Notes: generated from the sequence alone by a model not told the origin. Shown: positions 26,041 through 35,972, counted from the stretch's first letter. The stretch is 64,000 nucleotides of DNA from an uncultured Lachnospiraceae bacterium (GCA_902779305.1 CACZBD010000016.1:1-64000), one strand, 5' to 3'. Translations and numbers: made by a program.

Positions 26041-28617
26041 ATGAAATTAGTTGAAAAAATATTCGGAACCCACAGTCAGAGAGAACTGAAGCTGATCGCC
26101 GATACCGTGGACCAGGTGGAATCCTATCGTGACGCCATGATGGCGTTGTCTGATTCTGAACTTCGCGAAAAGACAAGAGAATATAAAAAGCGTTATGCGG
26201 ACGGCGAAACGCTCGACGATCTGCTTCCGGAAGCTTATGCGACCGTCAGGGAAGCAGCCAGGCGCGTGCTGAAAATGGAGCACTACAGGGTACAGATCAT
26301 TGGCGGGATCATCCTGCATCAGGGCAGGATCGCGGAAATGAAGACCGGTGAAGGTAAGACGCTTGTTTCGACGCTTCCCGCATACCTGAATGCGCTTACC
26401 GGCCGCGGCGTGCATGTGGTAACGGTCAACGATTACCTGGCAAAACGTGATGCGGAGTGGATGGGACAGGTGCATGAATTCTTAGGCCTTACCGTCGGCG
26501 TCGTGCTCAATGAGATGAAGCCTGATGAGAGAAAGGCTGCTTATGCCTGTGACATTACATATGTTACGAATAATGAGCTCGGTTTTGATTATCTGCGTGA
26601 TAACATGGTGATCTATAAAGAACAGCTGGTTCTCAGGGATCTCTACTATGCCATCATCGATGAGGTGGACTCGGTTCTGATTGACGAAGCGCGTACACCG
26701 CTGATCATTTCCGGACAGAGCGGAAAGTCCACCAAGCTTTATGAGGTCTGCGACATCCTGGCCAGACAGTTAAAGCGCGGCGCGGATGTGGAAGATCTGA
26801 CCAAGATGGATGCCATCATGGGCATCGAGCGGGAAGAGACGGGTGATTTTATCGTCAACGAGAAGGACAAGTTCGTCACGCTGACCGCAGAGGGTGTTCA
26901 TAAAGTCGAGCAGTTCTTCCAGGTCGAGAACCTGGCGGATCCTGAAAACGTGGAGATCCAGAACAATATCATCTTAGCGCTTCGTGCGCACAATCTGATG
27001 TTCAGGGACCAGGATTACGTGGTCAAGGACGATCAGGTGCTGATCGTCGACGAGTTTACCGGCCGTATCATGCCGGGACGCCGCTATTCCGACGGCCTGC
27101 ATCAGGCGATCGAAGCAAAAGAACACGTCAAAGTCAAACGCGAGAGCAAGACGTTAGCAACGATCACGTTCCAGAATTTCTTTAATAAATTTGAGAAAAA
27201 GTGCGGCATGACCGGTACCGCGCTTACGGAAGAAAAAGAATTCCGCGATATCTACGGGATGGACGTTATCGAGATCCCGACGAACCGGCCGGTTCAGCGT
27301 AAGGATCTGCAGGATGCGGTTTATAAGACCAAACGGGAGAAACTGCATGCGATCTGCGATGAGATCGAACGCGCGCATGCGACCGGACAGCCGATCCTGG
27401 TAGGTACGATCACCATCGAGGCATCGGAAGAGCTGAGCGCGATGCTCAGAAAGAGAGGGATCCAGCATAAGGTCTTAAATGCGAAATTCCATGAACTCGA
27501 AGCTGAGATCGTTGCGGATGCCGGTATTCACGGCGCGGTCACGATCGCGACCAATATGGCAGGCCGTGGTACGGATATCAAACTGGATGATGAAGCCAAG
27601 GCAGCAGGCGGACTGAAGATCATCGGTACGGAACGTCACGAATCCAGACGTATCGATAACCAGCTGCGCGGCCGTTCCGGACGTCAGGGCGACCCCGGTG
27701 AGTCCCGCTTCTTTATTTCCTTAGAAGACGATCTGATGCGTCTGTTCGGGTCGGAACGTTTGATGAACGTATTCAACACGCTTGGCGTTCCGGACGGTGA
27801 ACAGATCGAACATAAAATGCTGACTTCTGCGATCGAGAAAGCGCAGATGAAGATCGAGAGCAACAACTTCGGTATCCGTAAGAACCTGCTCGAATACGAT
27901 CAGGTCATGAACGAGCAGCGTGAGATCATCTATGCGGAACGAAGAAGAGTCTTAGACGGCGAGAGCATGAGAGACGTGATCTTCAGGATGGCTACGGATT
28001 TCGTGGAAAATACCGTGGACATGTGTATCGGAGACGATGCCGTGCCCGAAGAGTGGGATCTTGCGGAACTGAACCAGCACCTGCTTGCAACGGTGCCTGT
28101 TGAAGAACTGACCCATGAACGTGTCAAGGATCTTAAGAAAAAAGAATTAAAGCATATGCTCAAGGAAGAGGTCGTCAAGCTCTACGAGGCCAAAGAGACC
28201 GAATTCCCGACACCGGAACAGATCCGTGAACTCGAGCGCGTGATCCTCTTAAAGGTCATCGACCGCAAATGGATGGATCATATCGACGATATGGACCAGC
28301 TCAGACAGGGGATCGGCCTGCAGGCATACGGACAGCGTGATCCGCTCGTGGAATATAAGATGATGGGCTATGAGATGTTCAATGCCATGACCGATTCCAT
28401 CAGTGAAGAGACCGTCAGAGTCCTGATGCATATCCGCGTCGAACAGAAGGTGGAACGTGAGGAAGTCGCCAAGATCACCGGTACCAATAAAGACGATTCC
28501 GCGCAGAAGAAGCCGCAAAAGCGTGAAAACGCAAAGATCTATCCGAACGATCCCTGCCCGTGCGGAAGCGGAAAGAAATATAAGCAGTGTCACGGCCGTC
28601 AGGGCGCAAAAGGATAA
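26041..28617 (+). CDS. secA: Preprotein translocase ATPase SecA
   Basis: The 858-residue protein shows all SecA landmarks: the nucleotide-binding [10 protein letters not shown] region (residues about 100-109), [19 protein letters not shown], the cross-linking domain, [13 protein letters not shown], the [13 protein letters not shown] arginine-finger motif, the helical scaffold and wing domain ([20 protein letters not shown]), and the C-terminal zinc-binding SEC-C motif [15 protein letters not shown]. It drives export through SecYEG and binds the membrane. It is a full-length canonical copy. It is only 3 bp from prfB and shares its transcript. The ribosome binding site GGAGTG is about 12 bp from the start, which is a little far. 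Confidence 0.97.
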   Translation: MKLVEKIFGTHSQRELKLIADTVDQVESYRDAMMALSDSELREKTREYKKRYADGETLDDLLPEAYATVREAARRVLKMEHYRVQIIGGIILHQGRIAEMKTGEGKTLVSTLPAYLNALTGRGVHVVTVNDYLAKRDAEWMGQVHEFLGLTVGVVLNEMKPDERKAAYACDITYVTNNELGFDYLRDNMVIYKEQLVLRDLYYAIIDEVDSVLIDEARTPLIISGQSGKSTKLYEVCDILARQLKRGADVEDLTKMDAIMGIEREETGDFIVNEKDKFVTLTAEGVHKVEQFFQVENLADPENVEIQNNIILALRAHNLMFRDQDYVVKDDQVLIVDEFTGRIMPGRRYSDGLHQAIEAKEHVKVKRESKTLATITFQNFFNKFEKKCGMTGTALTEEKEFRDIYGMDVIEIPTNRPVQRKDLQDAVYKTKREKLHAICDEIERAHATGQPILVGTITIEASEELSAMLRKRGIQHKVLNAKFHELEAEIVADAGIHGAVTIATNMAGRGTDIKLDDEAKAAGGLKIIGTERHESRRIDNQLRGRSGRQGDPGESRFFISLEDDLMRLFGSERLMNVFNTLGVPDGEQIEHKMLTSAIEKAQMKIESNNFGIRKNLLEYDQVMNEQREIIYAERRRVLDGESMRDVIFRMATDFVENTVDMCIGDDAVPEEWDLAELNQHLLATVPVEELTHERVKDLKKKELKHMLKEEVVKLYEAKETEFPTPEQIRELERVILLKVIDRKWMDHIDDMDQLRQGIGLQAYGQRDPLVEYKMMGYEMFNAMTDSISEETVRVLMHIRVEQKVEREEVAKITGTNKDDSAQKKPQKRENAKIYPNDPCPCGSGKKYKQCHGRQGAKG

Positions 28618-28620
28618 AAC

Positions 28621-29724
28621 ATGGTAGAACTGGATCAGATCAAACAGGAATTACAGACATACGAAGAGCCTTTACGGGAAGTGAAGGCTTCTTTGTCGCT
28701 GGATCATAAAAAGCAGCGCGTCGAGGAACTCGAGCGGGAAATGGAAGCGCCGGATTTTTGGGATGATGCGGAGCGCGCCCAGAAGATGACGATCGAGCTC
28801 AAGAGTTACAAGGACGTGATCGAAACGGTCGAGGGGCTTGAGCAGCAGTATGCGGACCTCTTCGAACTGATCGACATGGCTTATGAAGAAAACGATCCCG
28901 CGCTGGTGCCGGATATCCAGTCGGAATACGACACCTTTAAGACGACGCTCGAGGACCTTCGGATCAATACGCTTTTATCCGGAGAATATGATAAAAACAA
29001 TGCGATCTTAAGGCTGAACGCAGGCGCAGGCGGCACGGAAAGCTGCGACTGGGCAGGCATGCTCTACCGCATGTATTCCCGCTACGCAGAGAAGAAGGGA
29101 TTCTCCGTGGATGTGCTGGATCTTCTCGATGGCGACGAGGCCGGGATCAAATCCGTTACCTTCCAGGTGAACGGGCTCAATGCCTACGGATATTTAAAAT
29201 CAGAGAAGGGCGTTCACCGTCTGGTGCGCATTTCTCCGTTTAACGCGCAGGGCAAGCGGCAGACCTCTTTTGTGTCGCTCGATGTCATGCCGGATATCGA
29301 AGAAGATCTGGATGTCGAGATCAATGATGACGATCTTCGGATCGATACCTACCGCAGTTCCGGCGCGGGCGGTCAGCATATCAACAAGACTTCGTCCGCG
29401 ATCCGCATCACGCATCTGCCCACAGGGATCGTCGTGCAGTGCCAGAATGAGCGTTCCCAGTTCCAGAACAAGGACAAGGCCATGCAGATGCTGAAAGCCA
29501 AGCTGTACCTGCTCAAGCAGGAAGAAAACGCCGAGAAACTCTCCGATATCCGTGGGGATGTCAAGGAGATCGGCTGGGGCAACCAGATCCGGTCCTATGT
29601 GATGCAACCGTACACGCTGGTCAAGGATCACCGGACCAATGTGGAAGTCGCGCAGGTCGATGCGGTTCTGGACGGGTATCTCGATCCTTTCATCAACGGC
29701 TACTTAAAATGGATCTCGTCGTAA
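28621..29724 (+). CDS. prfB: Peptide chain release factor 2, without programmed frameshift
   Basis: The 367-residue protein has the RF2 pattern: an N-terminal coiled domain (LSLDHKKQRVEELEREMEAPDFWDD), the peptidyl-hydrolysis motif GAGGQHINKT (near residue 250) and the downstream basic helix (NERSQFQNKDKAM). It terminates translation at UGA and UAA. In most bacteria prfB carries an in-frame UGA and a +1 frameshift site (CTTTGAC) near codon 25. Here the corresponding region reads without interruption through TCT TTG TCG CTG, so there is no such autoregulation. It is transcribed with secA and ends at a strong terminator. Confidence 0.95.
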   Translation: MVELDQIKQELQTYEEPLREVKASLSLDHKKQRVEELEREMEAPDFWDDAERAQKMTIELKSYKDVIETVEGLEQQYADLFELIDMAYEENDPALVPDIQSEYDTFKTTLEDLRINTLLSGEYDKNNAILRLNAGAGGTESCDWAGMLYRMYSRYAEKKGFSVDVLDLLDGDEAGIKSVTFQVNGLNAYGYLKSEKGVHRLVRISPFNAQGKRQTSFVSLDVMPDIEEDLDVEINDDDLRIDTYRSSGAGGQHINKTSSAIRITHLPTGIVVQCQNERSQFQNKDKAMQMLKAKLYLLKQEENAEKLSDIRGDVKEIGWGNQIRSYVMQPYTLVKDHRTNVEVAQVDAVLDGYLDPFINGYLKWISS

Positions 29725-29760
29725 GGAAAAATCAATGCCTGAGCAAATAAACATACAAAT

Positions 29761-29788
29761 AAAAAAACCGCTCCGGCGGTTTTTTTGT
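29761..29788 (+). terminator. Terminator of secA-prfB
   Basis: An 11-bp stem (seven As and CCGC paired with GCGG and seven Ts) has a 4-nt loop. It is A-rich at the left, so possibly bidirectional. Confidence 0.92.
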
Positions 29789-29800
29789 GCTTATTTTCCC

Positions 29801-29829
29801 TTGTCATACCCAAAAGGATGTGCTAGAAT
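29801..29829 (+). promoter_or_regulatory. SigA-type promoter of the threonine/lysine operon
   Basis: TTGTCA (29801-29806), a 17-bp spacer and TAGAAT (29824-29829), directly after the prfB terminator and 78 bp before the first start codon. Confidence 0.75.
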
Positions 29830-29907
29830 ATCTTTCGTGCGAATACATGTGTTTTTGTGTGGCGCACAAACGGCGCAAAAGTTCGCGTGGACGAGACAGG
29901 TGACCGC

Positions 29908-30351
29908 ATGGTAGAAACAAACAACTATTTCATCGTCAGAAAAAAAGCATTGCCGGAAGTCCTGTTAAAAGTCGTGGAGGCAAAATCGCTGCTTGAGAGT
30001 GAACAGGCGATCACGGTACAGGAAGCAACGGACCGTGTCGGGATCAGCCGCAGTTCCTTCTATAAGTATAAGGACGATATCTTCCGGTTTCACGACAATA
30101 CCCAGGGCAAGACGATCACACTGACCTTTTCCATGGATGACAAGCCGGGGCTTTTGGCGGACCTGTTAAGGATCATTGCCCGCTACGGCGCAAATATCCT
30201 AACGATCCACCAGAGCATTCCGATCAATGAAGTGGCATCCTTATCGATCAGCGTACAGGTCCTTCCCACGACAGGGGATGTGGCGGGAATGATCGATGAA
30301 ATGGAACAGCAGCCGGGCGTTCATCACGTCAAGATTCTTGCAAAGGAGTAA
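29908..30351 (+). CDS. ACT-domain protein (PheB/UPF0735 family)
   Basis: The 147-residue protein has an N-terminal helical DNA-binding-like segment (VQEATDRVGISRSSFYKYKDDIF) and a C-terminal ACT domain (ITLTFSMDDKPGLLADLLRIIARYGANILTI). This matches the UPF0735/PheB family, which is often found before hom in Firmicutes. It probably senses an amino acid and regulates the pathway, but its mechanism is not established. The ATG at 29908 gives the usual family length; an in-frame GTG at 29857 would add 17 residues. The hom start follows 5 bp after its stop, supporting one operon. Confidence 0.85.
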   Translation: MVETNNYFIVRKKALPEVLLKVVEAKSLLESEQAITVQEATDRVGISRSSFYKYKDDIFRFHDNTQGKTITLTFSMDDKPGLLADLLRIIARYGANILTIHQSIPINEVASLSISVQVLPTTGDVAGMIDEMEQQPGVHHVKILAKE

Positions 30352-30355
30352 AAAT

Positions 30356-31570
30356 ATGGTAAACATAGCAGTACTCGGATACGGTACGGTCGGATCGGGC
30401 GTTGTGGAGGTCATCCGCACCAATCCGGACAGCATCAATAAGAAAGCAGGACAGGAGATCAACGTCAAATATGTTCTGGATCTTAGGGACTTTCCCGGGG
30501 ATCCGGTGGAGAAGATCCTCGTGCATGATTTTGACATCATCTTAAACGACCCCGAGGTCAGGATCGTCGTAGAGGTGATGGGCGGCGTGGAGCCTGCTTA
30601 TACATTTGTGAAAAAATCCCTTCTTGCCGGAAAGAGCGTTTGCACGTCCAACAAGGAACTGGTTGCAAAGCACGGACCGGAGCTGCTCGAGATCGCAAGG
30701 GATCAAAACATCAACTTTCTGTTTGAAGCAAGTGTGGGCGGCGGGATCCCGATCATCAGGCCCTTAAATTCTTCGCTGACGGCAGATGAGATCTTAGAGA
30801 TCACCGGGATCTTAAACGGAACAACGAACTATATCTTAAGCAAGATGACGTCGGAAGGCGCTGAATTTGATGATGTTTTAAAGAAGGCACAGGAACTTGG
30901 CTATGCGGAGCGTAACCCCGAAGCTGATGTGGAAGGATTTGACGCCTGCCGCAAGATCGCGATCCTCTCTTCCCTGGCTTTCGGCGATCATGTGGACTTT
31001 GAGGACATCTATACGGAAGGGATCACGAAGATCACGGCTGTGGATATCGCCTATGCTAAGCAGATGCGTCAGGCGATCAAGCTGTTAGCTTCAAGCAAAC
31101 GGGAAGGCGAACATTACTATGCGATGGTCGCACCGTTCCTGGTACCTCCGACACACCCGCTGTATGCGGTCAATGATGTGTTCAATGCGATCTTTGTCAA
31201 AGGAAACGTGCTCGGTGATGTGATGTTCTACGGAAGCGGCGCAGGGAAGCTGCCGACGGCCAGCGCGGTCGTATCGGATGTCGTGGATGCGACCAAGCAT
31301 CTGGAAAGAAACATCATGTCATTCTGGAGCAGCAAAAAACTCGAACTGACGAAAGTCGATGAGGCGACCAGACGCTTTTTCGTAAGAACGAAGGGGTATC
31401 TTGAGAATAAACTGTCTGAGGTGGAAGACCTGTTCGGAGAGATCACTCCGGTCAGTGCACAGGGCGTGGACGGGGAATTCGGCTTTATCACGCCGCTTAT
31501 GACAGAAGAAGCGTTCCATAAACAGTATCAGAAACTGTCCGATCCTTTGAACCGGATCCGGCTGTTATAA
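30356..31570 (+). CDS. hom: Homoserine dehydrogenase
   Basis: The 404-residue enzyme begins with the NAD(P)-binding motif IAVLGYGTVGSGVVE. It has the substrate-binding domain segment EASVGGGIPIIRPL, the characteristic GILNGTTNYILSKM (near residue 170), ERNPEADVEGFDACRKIAIL, and a C-terminal extension of about 75 residues of ACT type. It reduces aspartate semialdehyde to homoserine for threonine and methionine. It is the second gene of an operon with the ACT protein, the proposed homoserine kinase and lysC. Presence of the C-terminal domain suggests feedback control by threonine. Confidence 0.95.
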   Translation: MVNIAVLGYGTVGSGVVEVIRTNPDSINKKAGQEINVKYVLDLRDFPGDPVEKILVHDFDIILNDPEVRIVVEVMGGVEPAYTFVKKSLLAGKSVCTSNKELVAKHGPELLEIARDQNINFLFEASVGGGIPIIRPLNSSLTADEILEITGILNGTTNYILSKMTSEGAEFDDVLKKAQELGYAERNPEADVEGFDACRKIAILSSLAFGDHVDFEDIYTEGITKITAVDIAYAKQMRQAIKLLASSKREGEHYYAMVAPFLVPPTHPLYAVNDVFNAIFVKGNVLGDVMFYGSGAGKLPTASAVVSDVVDATKHLERNIMSFWSSKKLELTKVDEATRRFFVRTKGYLENKLSEVEDLFGEITPVSAQGVDGEFGFITPLMTEEAFHKQYQKLSDPLNRIRLL

Positions 31571-31591
31571 GAAATACAGGAAGGAAAGATC

Positions 31592-32791
31592 ATGAAATAT
31601 ATCATTGTTCTGGGCGATGGCATGGCAGATGAACCTTTGGAGGAACTGGGCGATAAGACCTGCCTGGCCTACGCGAAAACACCTGTCATGGACAAACTGG
31701 CGCCGCTTTCCGAGATCGGACTTGTAAAGACGATCCCGGACGGGATGAAACCGGGGTCCGATACGGCCAATCTGGCGGTACTCGGTTATGATCCGAAGAA
31801 GTATTATTCCGGCAGGTCTCCGCTCGAAGCACTTTCGATCGGCGTTCCGATGAAGGATACGGATATCGCGATCCGCTGCAACATCGTAACGATCTCGGAA
31901 GAAGAGGACGTATTTGAAGAAAAGACGATCATCGACCACAGTTCCGATGAGATCAGCACGGAAGATGCGGCTGTGCTGCTGAAAGCTGTTTCTGATAAAC
32001 TGCAGAGTGAGACCTATCAGTTTTATGTCGGAACAAGTTACCGGCATTGTCTGATCTGGGACAAGGGAGAAGTGGTCGAACTGACGCCTCCGCATGATGT
32101 TTTGGGACAGACCATCGGTCGGTATCTTCCCGAGGACGCAAATTTAAGGGAAATGATGAAAAAAAGTTACGGGATCTTAAAAGATCATCCGATCAATCTC
32201 GAGCGCAAAAGACAGGGCAAGAATCCGGCCAACTGCTGCTGGTTCTGGGGCGCGGGCACGAAGCCGATGCTGTCTTCCTTTACGAAGAAAAATCATAAAA
32301 CAGGCGTAATGATCTCCGCAGTCGATCTTTTGAAAGGCATCGCGATCGGCGCCGGCATGAAGGTGATCAAAGTCGAAGGCGCCAACGGCGGGCTTCATAC
32401 GAACTATGAAGGCAAGGCGGATGCGGCCGTGCAGGCATTAAAGGACGGGTTTGATTTTGCCTATATCCACGTGGAAGCTCCCGATGAAATGGGACACCAG
32501 GGGAGCGCCGGCAGAAAGATCGAGTCGATCGAATACCTGGATGAGAGAGTGATCGGACGCGTGGTGAGTAAGCTGGAGGAAGCAGGCATGGACTTCCGGC
32601 TGCTTGTGATGCCGGATCATCCGACACCGATCTGCAAGCGGACACATACGGCTGATCCGATCCCCTACATGCTCTATGATTCGACAGAACCGGGGACTCA
32701 GGGACTGCTTTACAACGAGGAAACGGGGAAAAACAGCGGGATCTATATCGAAAACGGTTATACGCTGATCGACCGGCTGTTTGAAAAATGA
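31592..32791 (+). CDS. Proposed homoserine kinase of the ApgM-like phosphomutase family
   Basis: The 399-residue protein belongs to the cofactor-independent phosphoglycerate mutase superfamily of archaeal type. It has VLGDGMADEPL at the N-terminus, the phosphoserine-type site KPGSDTANLAVLGYDP (near residue 55), VEAPDEMGHQG, and the metal-binding MPDHPTPICKRTHTADPIPY. Relatives encoded in threonine operons that lack ThrB are known as the proposed homoserine kinase group. Here the gene lies between hom and lysC and no GHMP-type ThrB is in the window. The kinase role is therefore supported by context, while plain phosphoglycerate mutase activity remains possible. Confidence 0.85.
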   Translation: MKYIIVLGDGMADEPLEELGDKTCLAYAKTPVMDKLAPLSEIGLVKTIPDGMKPGSDTANLAVLGYDPKKYYSGRSPLEALSIGVPMKDTDIAIRCNIVTISEEEDVFEEKTIIDHSSDEISTEDAAVLLKAVSDKLQSETYQFYVGTSYRHCLIWDKGEVVELTPPHDVLGQTIGRYLPEDANLREMMKKSYGILKDHPINLERKRQGKNPANCCWFWGAGTKPMLSSFTKKNHKTGVMISAVDLLKGIAIGAGMKVIKVEGANGGLHTNYEGKADAAVQALKDGFDFAYIHVEAPDEMGHQGSAGRKIESIEYLDERVIGRVVSKLEEAGMDFRLLVMPDHPTPICKRTHTADPIPYMLYDSTEPGTQGLLYNEETGKNSGIYIENGYTLIDRLFEK

Positions 32792-32839
32792 CAATTCGTT
32801 GAATCTCATTCAACAATCAGATAGAAGGAGAAAAAAGAT

Positions 32840-34048
32840 ATGCTGATCGTAAAGAAGTTCGGCGGCACCTCTGTCGCCGACAAAGAGCGGATCATGAACG
32901 TTGCGAAACGATGCATCCGCGATTATCAGGCCGGGAATGATGTGATCGTTGTCCTTTCGGCTATGGGCAAGCAGACGGATGTGCTGATCGACATGGCCAA
33001 AGACATCAATCCGAATCCCGGAAGGAGAGAACTGGATATGCTGCTGACGACAGGGGAGCAGACCAGTGTGGCTTTAATGGCGATGGCCATGGACGTGCTG
33101 GGGGTACCGGCGGTTTCCCTGAATGCGTTTCAGGTGGCGATGCACACGACCAGCGCTTACGGAAATGCGAGACTGAAAAGGATCGATACCGAGCGCATCC
33201 GTCACGAACTGGATTCACGAAAGATCGTGATCGTGACCGGTTTCCAGGGTGTTAACAAGTATGATGATTTTACGACGCTCGGAAGAGGCGGTTCCGATAC
33301 CACGGCCGTTGCGCTTGCGGCAGCCCTGCATGCAGACAAATGCGAGATCTATACGGACGTGGACGGTGTTTATACGGCAGATCCGAGGATCGTAAAGAAA
33401 GCGCGCAAGATGAAAGAGATCACCTACGACGAGATGCTCGATCTGGCGACACTCGGCGCGGGCGTTTTGCATAACCGTTCCGTGGAACTGGCCAAGAAAT
33501 ACGGCGTACAGCTGGTTGTCCGTTCCAGCCTGAATGAAGAAGAGGGTACAATCGTTAAGGAGGATGTAAAAGTGGAGAGAATGTTGGTAAGCGGCGTAGC
33601 AGCCGATAAGAATGTAACAAGAATATCCGTAGTAGGTCTGCAGGATAAGCCCGGTATGGCGTTCCGTATGTTCGATGCGCTTGCAAAGGCAAATATCAAC
33701 GTGGACATGATCCTGCAGTCGATCGGTCGTGACAACAGCAAGGATATTTCTTTCACGATCCCGAGGGATATGACGGATGATGCTTTAAAGGCTCTGGAAG
33801 ACAAGAAAGATGTGCTCGGTGCGCAGGAGATCAAATGCAAGACAAACGTTGCCAAGGTTTCGATCGTCGGCGCAGGCATGATGAGCAATCCCGGCGTAGC
33901 AGCCAAGATGTTCGAATGTCTCTATAATTCGAACATCAACATCAATATGATCTCCACATCGGAGATCCGCGTAACGGTCCTGATCGATGAAGCCGACGTG
34001 GAAAAGGCCATGAATGCCGTGCACGACAGCTTCGGGTTAGAGGACTAA
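32840..34048 (+). CDS. lysC: Aspartate kinase
   Basis: The 402-residue enzyme starts with MLIVKKFGGTSVADKERI, followed by TTGEQTSVALMAMAM, GFQGVN and GRGGSDTTAVALAAAL for the kinase domain (residues 1-240). Two C-terminal ACT domains follow (ISVVGLQDKPGMAFRMF and VSIVGAGMMSNPGVAAKMF). It phosphorylates aspartate to begin lysine, threonine and methionine synthesis and should be feedback-inhibited through the ACT domains. It resembles the lysine-sensitive aspartokinase II of Bacillus subtilis in length and layout. A strong internal ribosome binding site is present (see the entry at 33572). It is the last gene of the operon and ends 7 bp from the convergent DUF4153 gene, with no terminator visible. 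Confidence 0.95.
   Translation: MLIVKKFGGTSVADKERIMNVAKRCIRDYQAGNDVIVVLSAMGKQTDVLIDMAKDINPNPGRRELDMLLTTGEQTSVALMAMAMDVLGVPAVSLNAFQVAMHTTSAYGNARLKRIDTERIRHELDSRKIVIVTGFQGVNKYDDFTTLGRGGSDTTAVALAAALHADKCEIYTDVDGVYTADPRIVKKARKMKEITYDEMLDLATLGAGVLHNRSVELAKKYGVQLVVRSSLNEEEGTIVKEDVKVERMLVSGVAADKNVTRISVVGLQDKPGMAFRMFDALAKANINVDMILQSIGRDNSKDISFTIPRDMTDDALKALEDKKDVLGAQEIKCKTNVAKVSIVGAGMMSNPGVAAKMFECLYNSNININMISTSEIRVTVLIDEADVEKAMNAVHDSFGLED
33572..34048 (+). CDS. Possible LysC beta subunit from an internal in-frame start
   Basis: Inside lysC, AAGGAGG (33557-33563) lies 8 bp before an in-frame GTG at 33572, codon 245. A second in-frame ATG is at 33581. Translation from the GTG gives 158 residues that comprise exactly the two ACT domains. 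Bacillus subtilis aspartokinase II is known to be made of an alpha subunit and a beta subunit translated from an internal start at almost the same position and of nearly this length. Whether the site is used here has not been shown. Confidence 0.5.
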   Translation: MERMLVSGVAADKNVTRISVVGLQDKPGMAFRMFDALAKANINVDMILQSIGRDNSKDISFTIPRDMTDDALKALEDKKDVLGAQEIKCKTNVAKVSIVGAGMMSNPGVAAKMFECLYNSNININMISTSEIRVTVLIDEADVEKAMNAVHDSFGLED

Positions 34049-34055
34049 CAACTAT

Positions 34056-35972
34056 TTATTTTGACAGATAATAGCCGCTCAGCAGGAGTTCCGAAATCTT
34101 GCCGGTAACATCATCATAGTCGATCTCGGCATCCATAACCACAAAGATGGCCTGATCGCTGACGGTAATGATCTGGATCTCCTGCATGGCGATCTGGTAC
34201 TCCCGGTCGCTCAGGTCATCATAGTGGCTGACGGACAGGTCAAGGAACCGTTTTCCGTAATCACTCAGATCGATGGAAAACGCCGGGGTATCTTCCATCA
34301 CTTCATCCGCGGTAGGATACCGCGGTATTTTTTTCTGATCGTTCAGATACAGACCCACGCTTTTTAAATTGACAGGATCATCAAGTGCGGCAAGGTAAGC
34401 ATACTGGAGTTTTGTATATCCGGAAATGTCCAGATTCAGTTCGTTTTCCTGTGTGGCCCAGCTGGAGACAGTGTGATCCATCGTTTCATCTTCCGTTTCG
34501 ACATCCGCCCTTTTGATGAGCAGATCCAACCGGTCACATTCTTTTGCCGTATGATGGGTCTCCAGATATTTTTTGTTCTGTTTGTCTTCGAGCAGATATT
34601 CATAGGCGGCAGCGGCACGGCTTCTTAAGTATTTGTCGCTTTCCGCCACGTTTTCCTGTGCGCTCAGATAGGCATCGATACAGAAAGACTGCACGGTGCG
34701 GGACAATCCGATGGCATTTGTGAACGGCAGCAGCGTTGCAAACAGGACAAAGCCCGCAAATACCGGTAAGAGAACCTGCATTTTGAATGATTTTTTCAAA
34801 AGAGAAATGAGATAGAGCACAATGGCCGTGATCTCAAACAGGATGAAGATCACGCCGAAATAACGCTTCGGCGTCAGGCCGTACTGGCGGATCCTGACAA
34901 AGACCGTATAGATCTGAAGCAGGACAAACGGCGCAAAGACCAGGGGCAGGATGCCGGCAATCCTTGAGATCGCGTCACGGGGCTCTGCTTCCGAAGGCTG
35001 TTCAGGCGCTCCGGCTTCCGCCAAATCTGCCGCGTTCGGTTCGTTGTTAACGGCTTCCGCAACCGCATGCCGTCTTGTCATGCCGGCACTCATGTATACG
35101 ATCGGCATGGAAATTACAAAGAGCGCAGTCAGGATCGCATAGACGGAATTGGACGGAAATTCCCTTAAGATCAGGATCTTCAGCATATAGGCATAGATGA
35201 TCACATAAGCGATCATGCACATGATCGTCATTACATAATGAACCAGCACATAAATGAATCCGTTGACTTCGCCGGGCTTTTCCGTAAAGCAGGAAATACA
35301 GCGCATGATGAAATATCCGCCAAGGAGCAGCATCAGAATGGGTAAATAGATCTTTTCAAAATCACCCCAAAGCAACAGTGTAAAGATCCCGGTCAGGGAT
35401 CCCGTGCCGCTCATCAGGACGCTGAAGGTGATCCCCGCAAAAAACAGTGCGGAAAATACATGCGTGCAGTAGGAAGAAAACGAGTAAATCTCCGGGCGCC
35501 GGCTTAAGAAGTAGACACCCGTAAAGAACAGGATCGCAGCGATCCCGCATACGACAAGGATCACGCGGGTGGTGCCGAACAGGTCTCTGTAGAAGGTAAA
35601 AATATCATAAAACAGGATGTATTCGCTTTCGCCGGTCCCTAAAACAAGGGAGGATTGCATAAACGAAAAGAGAGCACCTGCTACGTGCACAGGGATCGAT
35701 ACATAGAGCGGCATGACCTTTTTTAAAGGGCTGCTCTCTATGCAGAACGCAAACAGACAGAACAGGACCGCCGTCAGGATGAACTGCACAAGGATCTGAT
35801 TAAACGGCTCATTGCCTGCCCATCCCTTATTGAATACATCTGTCAGGAAGAAGGCATCCAAAAACGCAAGCAAGGTTCCGGCGCAGACCGTAAAGAACGT
35901 GACCGGATGCGTTGCAAACAGGGTTCCCACATATGAAAAAGTATTACGTACAAGTTTACCGAATTTACTCAT
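34056..35972 (-). CDS. DUF4153-family integral membrane protein
   Basis: The 638-residue protein has about 12 hydrophobic segments in its first 425 residues. The segment IIYAYMLKILILREFPSN followed by VISMPIVYMSAGM is typical of DUF4153 proteins. A short Ala/Glu-rich linker (EAVNNEPNAADLAEAGAPEQ) splits the membrane part. The last 210 residues, after the final helix, are hydrophilic and may lie outside the membrane. Function is unknown. The gene is single, on the minus strand, convergent with lysC. AAAGGAGA is placed well before the ATG at 35972. A possible promoter (TTGATT, 16 bp, TAGGAT on the minus strand) lies just upstream. Confidence 0.75.
   Translation of the reverse strand: MSKFGKLVRNTFSYVGTLFATHPVTFFTVCAGTLLAFLDAFFLTDVFNKGWAGNEPFNQILVQFILTAVLFCLFAFCIESSPLKKVMPLYVSIPVHVAGALFSFMQSSLVLGTGESEYILFYDIFTFYRDLFGTTRVILVVCGIAAILFFTGVYFLSRRPEIYSFSSYCTHVFSALFFAGITFSVLMSGTGSLTGIFTLLLWGDFEKIYLPILMLLLGGYFIMRCISCFTEKPGEVNGFIYVLVHYVMTIMCMIAYVIIYAYMLKILILREFPSNSVYAILTALFVISMPIVYMSAGMTRRHAVAEAVNNEPNAADLAEAGAPEQPSEAEPRDAISRIAGILPLVFAPFVLLQIYTVFVRIRQYGLTPKRYFGVIFILFEITAIVLYLISLLKKSFKMQVLLPVFAGFVLFATLLPFTNAIGLSRTVQSFCIDAYLSAQENVAESDKYLRSRAAAAYEYLLEDKQNKKYLETHHTAKECDRLDLLIKRADVETEDETMDHTVSSWATQENELNLDISGYTKLQYAYLAALDDPVNLKSVGLYLNDQKKIPRYPTADEVMEDTPAFSIDLSDYGKRFLDLSVSHYDDLSDREYQIAMQEIQIITVSDQAIFVVMDAEIDYDDVTGKISELLLSGYYLSK

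Noticed and set aside
28621..28720. Programmed +1 frameshift in prfB
   Set aside because: There is no in-frame UGA and no CTTTGAC; the frame is continuous from the ATG.
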